A stretch of DNA of 12,500 bases from Symbiodinium natans. Lineage: Eukaryota; Sar; Dinophyceae; Suessiales; Symbiodiniaceae. The notes under the pieces were generated by a model, which saw only the letters and a list, made by a program, of their open reading frames with translations, did no database searches and was not told the DNA's origin. Each line of letters starts with the position of its first letter. Position 1 is the stretch's first letter. Position numbers and translations under genes: made by a program. The DNA lies in assembly GCA_905221605.1 (NCBI GenBank), contig CAJNDS010002446.1, forward strand, positions 30,001 to 42,500, written 5' to 3'. Below are positions 6,936 through 12,500 of this stretch, piece after piece.

Positions 6936-7123
6936 GTTTAGGGTTTAGGGGTTTAGGGGTTTAGGGGTTTAGAGGTTTAGAGGTTTAGGGGTCTAGGGGT
7001 TTAGGGGTTTCGGGCTTTCGGGGTTTCGGGGTTTCGGGGTTTAGGGTTTAGGGTTTAGGGTTTAGGGGTTAGGGGTTAGGGGTTAGGGGTTAGGGGTTAG
7101 GGGTTAGGGGTTAGGGGTTAGGG
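6788..7123 (+). repeat. Variant-rich TTTAGGG region with a TTAGGGG x8 block
   Basis: TTTAGGG units (6788-6886), an element end (6887-6935), TTTAGGGG and TTTCGGGG octamers (about 6940-7040), then eight TTAGGGG units (7062-7117). It ends in a short inversion, TTAGGGTGAACCCTAAA. Confidence 0.9.
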
Positions 7124-7133
7124 TGAACCCTAA

Positions 7134-7500
7134 ATCGTAGGAAGCCTGGTTTTGCTGAATGGGGCTAGAGTACGTGAACGAACGAGCCCCTTTGAAAAAC
7201 CAGCGGTGCTCCTGAAGGATTTCAGTGCTCGTGTTTTCCTTTAGTGCTTAGGGTGCAACCGTTCCAGATCCTGAGGGCTTTCGGGCTGGGTCTTGTGGGT
7301 GTTTCAGGTGCAGGCTTCAGGGTTTTGACCGTTAGGGACTTAAGGGTTAGGGTTGAGGGGAAGCACGTCCGGGATTAGGGTGTTAGTTCCCCTCCCCCCC
7401 CCCCCAAAGCCTGAAACCCTAATACAGCCTGCCACCCTAAACAAGCCCCTTGAAGCCTGAAGACCCCTGGGCAAAACCCACAACACTTGGAAAATCATAA
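7134..7500. other. Mostly unique stretch; no gene supported
   Basis: It has a nested inverted repeat (CTGGTTTT and GGGGCT at 7147-7167, AGCCCC and AAAACCAG at 7185-7202), a C12 tract at 7394-7405 and a 36-codon plus-strand open frame (7134-7244) that is no longer than chance allows. Confidence 0.4.
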
Positions 7501-8065
7501 GCCCTAAACCCTAAACCCTAAAACCCTGAAGCCGAAACCCCTAAACCCCAAACCCCCAAACCAAATGTGAAGGCTGAGATGCAGAGAAGCGAAAGCATGT
7601 ATGACCCGACTGTGGAGGGCCATCTAACACTTAAACCCTAAACCCTAAACCCCAAACCCTAAAGCCTACACCCTAAACCCTAAATCGACTTTTCTCCCAC
7701 CCCACAGAGCCCTGCCCCATCTCCCTCCACATTAAAAGGACGGCCTCTTAGTCTTCGGTTTAAGGTTTAGGGTTTAAGGTTTAGGGTTTAGGGTTCAGGG
7801 TTAGGGTTTAGGGTTTCGGGTTTAGGGTTTAGGAAGTTCGGAGTTTGAGGGCCTGCTGCAGTTTCTCACAGGGTTTCGAAAAAGACCTCATCGAAAAACT
7901 ACCCTAAACCCTGACCATTTTCCAGCGCCCCCCCCAAACCCCAAACCCGATCTCAGGGTGTGGAGTCTGGGGATTGTTAAACCCTGAGCTCTAATACCCG
8001 AACAACCCGAATACCCCGAGCCCTAAACCCTAAAAACCCTAAAAACCCTAAACCCTAAACCCCCC
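7501..8065. repeat. Short degenerate telomere-type arrays, both orientations
   Basis: CCCTAAA at 7501-7558, 7635-7684 and 7936-8065; TTTAGGG at 7758-7835. The unique islands between them (7690-7750, 7840-7910) contain splice-like signals on both strands but no firm exon. Confidence 0.8.
7572..7640 (+). CDS. Weak exon-like island, plus strand
   Basis: The frame VKAEMQRSESMYDPTVEGHL lies between CCCTAAA arrays. A strong plus-strand acceptor, TTTTCTCCCACCCCACAG, follows at 7706 with an open frame SPAPSPSTLKGRPLSLRF. The minus strand is also open here. Included as the best hint of a plus-strand transcript. Confidence 0.15.
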
Positions 8066-8170
8066 TCAAAGAGCGCCTCCACACCTAGGAAGGCGGTGTC
8101 GTAGGCCATAAGCCACTTCTTCAGGATCGCCCCGGCGAAGTACCAGACCTTGCGTTGCTTTGCTTGCCGC
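8061..8170 (-). CDS. Exon candidate: N-terminal part of an AsmA-like protein
   Basis: The gene-strand translation contains RQAKQRKVWYFAGAILKKW followed by LMAYDTAFLGVEALFEG. It has a basic stretch, then a hydrophobic/amphipathic segment, as expected near the anchored N-terminus of AsmA/DUF748-like proteins. The acceptor is AAAAAAG|G. The donor would be G|GTTTAG, supplied by the first unit of the adjoining TTTAGGG array. Codons end mostly in G or C, like the EEP exons. It lies upstream, on the same strand, of the clearer motif exon at 6684-6746. Assignment to the family is inference, and the splice phase does not join directly to that exon, so an intermediate exon or another donor (GGT|GTGGAG) is needed. 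Confidence 0.4.
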
Positions 8171-8184
8171 CTTTTTTCTACGGA

Positions 8185-8263
8185 TTAAGGGTTTAGGGTT
8201 TAGGGTTTAAGGTTTAGGATTTAGGATTTAGGGTTTAGGATTTAGGGTGTGGGGTTTAGGGTT
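8185..8263 (+). repeat. Degenerate TTTAGGG array
   Basis: TTTAGGG with TTTAGGA and TTTAAGG variants, directly upstream of the exon candidate at 8061-8170. Confidence 0.85.
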
Positions 8264-8376
8264 TTCTAGGGCTAAGCTGGTTTAGTCAGTTTAGGGTTCC
8301 GGGCGTCCATAATGATTTGCATGGCTTAGAACTCTCGATGCTTAGGTCTACAGACCCAGAGTTGCAATCCAGGAAA

Positions 8377-8504
8377 GTTCTAGGGATTGAGGGCTTTTCA
8401 AAATTGGGGTATAGGCTTCAAAAGAATTAGGGCTTGAGGAGTTCTAGCAATTTAGGGCTATGCAAAATTCGGGTATAGGCTTTAAAAGCGTTTAGAGCTT
8501 GAGG
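8377..8504 (+). repeat. 64-bp tandem duplication
   Basis: GTTCTAG...CAAAATT(G/C)GGGTATAGGCTT(C/T)AAAAG recurs with a 64-base step; copies start near 8377 and 8441. No gene supported in 8264-8770. Confidence 0.75.
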
Positions 8505-8772
8505 CGGTTTAGGGGCTTAGAGGTTTCGGGATGTGCGGCTTATTGGGATTGCTATTGTCCTGGCAATGTTTGTGGCAAAGGAAAGCATGAAGCTACTGAT
8601 TCCCATGGATTGATGACTTGCAACGATTCGGAATGTGCCGTAATGACGCATCCCGAACCCAAAATCCCACACCCGAACTCCAAAATCCAGATATCAGTTC
8701 TAGAAGCCCTAAGTCGAACTCCGTAGGGCTTGGAGGGTTCAATCCTACATCTTAAGCCCTGAAAAAGAAAAA

Positions 8773-8779
8773 CATATAC

Positions 8780-8812
<33 letters not shown>

Positions 8813-8874
8813 CATATATATATACATATATATATATACATATATATGTATATATACATATATATATATACAAA

Positions 8875-8906
<32 letters not shown>

Positions 8907-8930
8907 CATGTATATATATATATATATATA
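8773..8930 (+). repeat. TA/TACA microsatellite
   Basis: (TA)n interrupted by ACA at near-regular spacing. Open frames through it are repeat artefacts. Confidence 0.95.
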
Positions 8931-9033
8931 GGACTACAAAGCCGTGTAGCCCTGGCTTCGAGTCAGGGCACTGCCAGCCAGAATGCCCCGATGACGACGG
9001 CCGCCAGGAAAAGGCACAGAATCACCTGATTTT

Positions 9034-9056
9034 GGGGGGGGGGGGGGGGGGGGGGG
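9034..9056 (+). repeat. G23 homopolymer
   Basis: 23 consecutive G between GATTTT and ATTTTGGCCTTA. The flanks recur around a short G-run at 9208-9238. Confidence 0.95.
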
Positions 9057-9072
9057 ATTTTGGCCTTACTAG

Positions 9073-9143
9073 TAGGGTTTAGGGTTTAGGGTTTAGGGTT
9101 TAGGGTTTAGGGTTTAGGGTTTAGGGTTTAGGGTTTAGGGTTT
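9073..9143 (+). repeat. TTTAGGG array
   Basis: About ten near-perfect units. It is followed by an imperfect tandem pair GGTTTTAATT(C/G)GGGTT(C/T)AAG at 9139-9158 and 9188-9207. Confidence 0.95.
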
Positions 9144-9370
9144 TAATTCGGGTTCAAGCAGGGGGAGGGGGGGATTTTACCTCTTCGGTTTTAATTGGGG
9201 TTTAAGGTTCTGATTTTTGGGGGGATTTTGGCCTTAGGGATTTAGTTGGGGTGGGTTTAAGGTTTAGCGTTCAAAGTTAAGGGGTTAGGGTTCTAAGTTT
9301 GAGTTGCGGATGGTAGCTAATGGGTTTTGTGCATAGGGTTGTGGGGCTGAGCAGGGGAAACGTAAAAAAA

Positions 9371-9484
9371 CACATACATATATGTATAACACTCACACAC
9401 ACACACACGTATATATGTACACACATATATATACACACATAGGGTATAATTCTGAAATATATGTGTGTATATATATATATATGT
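9371..9484 (+). repeat. CA/TA microsatellite
   Basis: CACACACACACA, TATATG and TATATATAT tracts mixed. No gene is supported from 9147 to 9800; 9726-9745 is a C12A8 tract. Confidence 0.9.
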
Positions 9485-9802
9485 AGATGTTGCAAGTGGT
9501 ATCAGTAGAGGAACTCCTAGCTTCAGGCTTGACGACATTTTTTTCAAAGTTCCTCCTTTGGATCAATGGAAGCTATTTTTTTAAGGGGGTCAGCCCATCC
9601 TTGAAGGATTCATCTACCCATGCAATCTCAGGGCCAGGGTCTTGGGGGGGTTATTGTAGTATAGTTGCAAAGGGGGCATCGGGAATACCATTAGTAATAC
9701 ATTGCCCATGTAGTCGATCGTCGATCCCCCCCCCCCCAAAAAAAAGGAACGTGCGAGCCACTGAGTCGCATTAGGGTCGATCAAGGTCTGCGCTCTAACT
9801 AT

Positions 9803-10056
9803 GGGTTTAGGATTTAGGGTTTAGGGTTTAGGGTTTGGGGTTTGGGGTTTAGGGCTTAGGGTTTGGGGTTTAGGGTTTGAGGTTTAGAGTTTAGGGTTTA
9901 GGGCTTCAAGGGCTTCAAGGTGCATTGGTCGACAAGAACAACTTCGGGGCCCAAGCCTTTGGGTGCCCTCTGTCCCTGGCGGCTCGCCCCCCAAAACCCT
10001 AATCCCTAAACCCTAAGCCCTAAACCCTAAACCCTAAACCCTAAACCCTAAACCCC
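9803..10056. repeat. TTTAGGG array, unique island, CCCTAAA array
   Basis: G-rich units at 9803-9901 and C-rich units at 9991-10056 enclose a 90-base unique island. Its plus strand reads GALVDKNNFGAQAFGCPLSL; an exon is possible but unsupported by splice signals. Confidence 0.8.
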
Positions 10057-10073
10057 CCCAACCTCCTAAGGCA

Positions 10074-10186
10074 AACATCACGCCTGGCCTTAAACCCCAG
10101 GCTTGGGCGGTACTCCTCCTTGTAGTGCGTTCGGCCTCAGGTTTTTCACGCCGGCGTGGCTTTGGTGATAAACTCAAGCACAAAGC
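10074..10186 (-). pseudogene. Protein-like island interrupted by two in-frame TGA codons
   Basis: One minus-strand frame reads RGGFVLEFITKATPA, TGA, KT, TGA, then GRTHYKEEYRPSLGFKARRD. Both sides look coding, with G/C-ending codons, and the stops are 9 bases apart. It may be a decayed exon, or the end of one exon (donor GC|GTGAAA) and an unrelated chance frame. Confidence 0.2.
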
Positions 10187-10206
10187 CGCCCCTCTGCTCT
10201 CACTGT

Positions 10207-10293
10207 TTTAGGGCTTGGGGTTTAGGGTTTAGGGTTTAGGGTTTCGGGTTTAGGGTTCAGGGTTTAGGGGGGGCTAAACCCTAAACCCTAAAC
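10207..10293. repeat. Head-to-head TTTAGGG|CCCTAAA junction
   Basis: G-rich units up to 10266 run through G7 (10267-10273) directly into CTAAACCCTAAACCC (10274-10293), with no unique DNA between. Confidence 0.9.
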
Positions 10294-10630
10294 TCTAGGG
10301 CCATGAAGGCTGAGGTAGCAGGGTGTGGAACTTTCGGAGGCACACCCCTCTTGGGCTTTAGACATGTGGGTGTAGGATCATGAGTGAGACTGAAAGGAAG
10401 CTTGGAATTGACTGTTGTAGCAGTATGTAGGACTAGGGTTAGGGCCAGGGTTTAGGTTGAAGTTCAAAGGCCCCAAAAGGCCCTAGCCCAAAAACAAAGA
10501 CAATGTGCCTAGAGACTCAGGCTCAGGGCTCGGAGCAACTGATCCCTGCAAGGCACGCAGTGCCAAAGAAGGTGGACCTGGAGCCTGTGCTACGTGAGTC
10601 TACATGTTCCTGACCCCGTCTTGACCCCAA

Positions 10631-10633
10631 CCC

Positions 10634-10664
<31 letters not shown>

Positions 10665-10674
10665 AAAAAAAAAA
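10631..10674 (+). repeat. C24A20 compound homopolymer
   Basis: 24 C followed immediately by 20 A. The flanking 10300-10625 and 10680-10920 hold only short open frames; one plus-strand frame contains ARHAVPKKVDLEPVL before a GTGAGT donor (10592), too short to call. Confidence 0.95.
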
Positions 10675-10969
10675 CGCAAACCCTAAATTCTGCCTGAAGT
10701 CCTAAATGCTTTCTGAAATCCTCTCAATAAGGGGCTCTGGCTGTAAAAAGTAGCTAGGCCCCATTCCGGCCCATTCGTCTGGAGGACTAAAAGCTCTTCA
10801 CCCCAAAACCTCCCTGAACAAAATCAACATCCGAAAACCCTGGATACCTAAATCCCTCAGCCCCCAGTGTCCCCACATCCTGAACCCTAAGACCCATAGA
10901 GGTCTAGGGTTTAGGGTTCAGGAGCCTAAACCCCAAACCCTAAACCCTAAACCGAGCCCAGGATCACAC

Positions 10970-11042
10970 GAACCAGCTGCCCAGCACTAGGGCTCCGCAG
11001 GTCACGAAGGCCGCGAAGCAGAGGGAAGCCACCGCCCAGTAT
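10970..11042 (-). CDS. Candidate exon encoding a transmembrane helix
   Basis: After CCCTCCAG|A the gene strand reads YWAVASLCFAAFVTCGALVL then GSWF, a clear single-pass membrane segment, ending at TTC|GTGTGA. The acceptor is followed by A, not G. Preceding exon phase (11437-11543) fits and would make a short cytosolic N-terminus followed by a membrane anchor. Inference only. Confidence 0.28.
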
Positions 11043-11049
11043 CTGGAGG

Positions 11050-11425
11050 GGTTTAGGTTTAGGGTTTAGGTTTTAGGGTTTAGGATTTAGGGTTGAGGGT
11101 TTAGGGTTTAGGGAATCTGGAGAGCTGCGGTTGGGCATGAGGGGGAGTGGGGGGGGGTTGAGGATTTGACTCGAAACCCTAAATCCCTGAATCCCTACAT
11201 CCCTATATTCCTAAATCCCTGATTAAACCCTACATGCACAAATCCCTAAATCCCTCAGCCCCTAAACCCCAAACCCCAAACTCTAAACCCTAAACCCCGA
11301 AATGCCCTAAACCCCTGAAGCTTCATCCTCAGGGCCAAGGGGCCCTGTCCCAAAACCCTAAACCCCAAACCCCAAACCATAAACCCTAAACCCTAAACCC
11401 TAAACCCTAAACCCTAAACCCCGAA
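11050..11425. repeat. Degenerate telomere-type arrays with a local duplication
   Basis: TTTAGGG at 11050-11113; CCCTAAA-like at 11175-11300 and 11353-11425. Segments 11297-11345 and 11417-11465 share AAACCCCGAAA-GCCCTAAACCC and TCCTCAGGGCC-AGGGGC. Confidence 0.8.
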
Positions 11426-11436
11426 AAGCCCTAAAC

Positions 11437-11543
11437 CCTTCGTCCTCAGGGCCGAGGGGCATGTCGGGAGCGCCAATCGTCTGCGTGTAGAGGCCCAGGG
11501 GCTGAGGTTCCCCCCGTCGCGAGGACCTTCTCCCACCTGACAT
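11437..11543 (-). CDS. Candidate first exon
   Basis: ATG at 11543 (context AAAACATGT) opens MSGGRRSSRRGEPQPLG then LYTQTIGAPDMPLGPEDE, ending at GG|GTTTAG, a donor formed by the adjoining array. The last 25 bases are duplicated with their flanking array near 11310-11335. Both substitutions in the duplicate fall at third codon positions and are silent in this frame (CTC/CTT, GAC/GAT), mild support for coding. The phase fits the membrane exon at 10970-11042. No family recognised. Confidence 0.28.
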
Positions 11544-11544
11544 G

Positions 11545-11601
11545 TTTTAGGGTTTAGGGTTTAGGGTTTAGGGTTTAGGGTTTAGGGTTTAGGGTTTAGG
11601 G
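11545..11601 (+). repeat. TTTAGGG array
   Basis: Eight near-perfect units just upstream, on the gene strand, of the candidate first exon at 11437-11543. Confidence 0.95.
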
Positions 11602-11609
11602 ATAGGGCT

Positions 11610-11990
11610 CAGGGCTTCGGGCTGAGGATCTCAAGTCAAAGCATTCACCAGTCAAGCAGCCTGTCAAGCGACGAGGGCCTATCCACCCGGCTTGGGTCCC
11701 ACAACGCTAGGAAACTTTCCACGTCTACTCAAGGCCCAGGTAGCTCCTAAACACCAAAGCCCAAAGCCCAAAGCCCAGTAGATTCAGTAGATGCTCTCCT
11801 GGAAAGACCCCTTTTACAAAAACTGCGCGATGCCCATGTAAAAAAAGTCGGCCTGCACCTCTCTAACAAGTCTTTGGTTCAAAGCTTGTTTGCGCTCGGG
11901 GGTTAGATTTCTCAATTTGTCTGACAAAGCCTGTCCCCAAAAAACCCCTTGAGTCCCCTTGAGCAGCAGTCCCTGGACAGTCTGGCGCAG
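11610..11990. other. Unique region, no firm gene
   Basis: A minus-strand island at 11652-11712 reads LWDPSRVDRPSSLDRLLDW between TTTCCTAG and a GTGAAT donor and may be an exon; one side needs AG|C, so support is weak. The rest shows nothing I recognise. Confidence 0.3.
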
Positions 11991-11992
11991 TG

Positions 11993-12060
11993 CCCTAAAC
12001 CCTAAACCCTAAACCCTAAACCCTAAGCCCTAAACCCTAAACGGCCCTAAACCCTAAACC
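11993..12060 (-). repeat. CCCTAAA array
   Basis: Nine or so units with one CCCTAAG and a GGCCCTAAA break. Confidence 0.9.
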
Positions 12061-12063
12061 CAG

Positions 12064-12240
12064 TGCCCACAACATTCTGCACAAACAACTTGCCCACGGA
12101 AGCTTGAACGATGCCCACGAAGCTTTGAGAAAAAGAGAAAGCGCAGGAATTTTTGAACAATGCCAAGGAAATATTGAACAATGCCCACGACGATTCTTGA
12201 ACAAAGCCCACGATTTGTTGAACATTGCCCACGAATAAGC
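12064..12240 (-). repeat. Degenerate 21-bp minisatellite (TTGAACAATGCCCACGA-type)
   Basis: TGCCCAC or a variant at 12064, 12091, 12112, 12161, 12182, 12205 and 12226; steps are 21-27 bases and one double. On the minus strand it reads as a heptad, SWAMFNK/SWALFKN, over two units before shifting frame. It may be satellite DNA or a decayed protein repeat. Confidence 0.65.
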
Positions 12241-12267
12241 GAAGGATTTCAATACATGTGAAGGAGA

Positions 12268-12372
12268 GGTTTCGGGTTTAGGGTGAAAGGGCTATAGGGC
12301 AAAAGGGCTATGTGGTTACCGGGTTATAGGGCTATAGGGTTACAGGGTTCTAAGGTTTTTGGGTTATAGGGT
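12268..12372 (+). repeat. Degenerate GGGTTATA/GGGCTATA array
   Basis: Units such as GGGCTATA and GGGTTATA replace TTTAGGG, a separate octamer variant. CCCTAAA restarts at the window edge (12491). Confidence 0.7.
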
Positions 12373-12500
12373 CGTTTCTCTTGCGGGCTTTCACGTCCGT
12401 TAGCCTGCAGCGTTCAGGGTTTAATAGGCTTTGGCCCGGTCGAGACCCGAGCCACCCCCAGAAAAAGCCAAACCCTTGACGTAAACGGGCCTAAACCCTA

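Noticed and set aside
7871-7906. Possible tiny minus-strand exon (FFDEVFFETL with a GTGAGA donor).
   Set aside because: The opposite strand has an equally good acceptor and frame (GFEKDLIEKLP); too short to decide.
8846-9082. Frames beginning MYIYIYIYT.
   Set aside because: Pure TA microsatellite translation.
1-12500. Interpretation as a chromosome end.
   Set aside because: Arrays point both ways, are short, variant-rich and interleaved with exons; a true telomere would be terminal and one-way.

Overview
This window is eukaryotic nuclear DNA, most likely from a dinoflagellate alga (moderate confidence). Short coding islands sit between dozens of TTTAGGG/CCCTAAA telomere-type arrays, TA/CA microsatellites, long homopolymers and minisatellites. 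The exons I can support are nearly all on the minus strand, as in dinoflagellate one-way gene blocks. Most of their 3' splice sites read AG|G, some 5' splice sites appear to be GC instead of GT, and several introns look like inserted inverted-repeat elements (introners). A chromerid alga or a green-lineage genome with the same telomere unit is the main alternative. There are no bacterial-style operons, ribosome binding sites, rRNA or tRNA genes that I can see.

Layout. 238-946(-) is a candidate small multi-exon gene. 1244-1936(-) is coding-dense and contains a 105-bp inverted-repeat insertion (1697-1801) flanked by a TCTT duplication, which behaves as an intron. 2258-2335(-), 3321-3373(-), 6684-6746(-) and 8061-8170(-) are four exon-like islands whose translations, read in order, resemble the N-terminal part of an AsmA/DUF748-like lipid-transfer protein. 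4624-5795(-) is the one gene I recognise with good confidence: an endonuclease/exonuclease/phosphatase (EEP) family enzyme in three exons whose two introns are largely telomere-type repeat. 9,000-12,500 is mostly degenerate telomeric repeat with a few weaker minus-strand exon candidates, best at 10970-11042 and 11437-11543.

Repeats. Arrays occur in both orientations and contain homogenised variant blocks (TTTAGCG x8, TTAGGGG x8, CCCCTAA x5, TTCAGGG, CCCAAAA). Two head-to-head array junctions are visible. A family of about 115-bp elements with terminal repeats like CTAGGACCCGGAGTA occurs at 139-250, 2329-2440 and 3614-3731, with end-only copies at 6748-6790 and 6887-6935. In two cases it abuts an exon exactly where a splice site is needed.

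Caution: open frames of 25-40 codons arise readily by chance at this base composition. Only the EEP gene rests on family motifs spread over all its exons; the other exon calls are hypotheses to test against transcripts.
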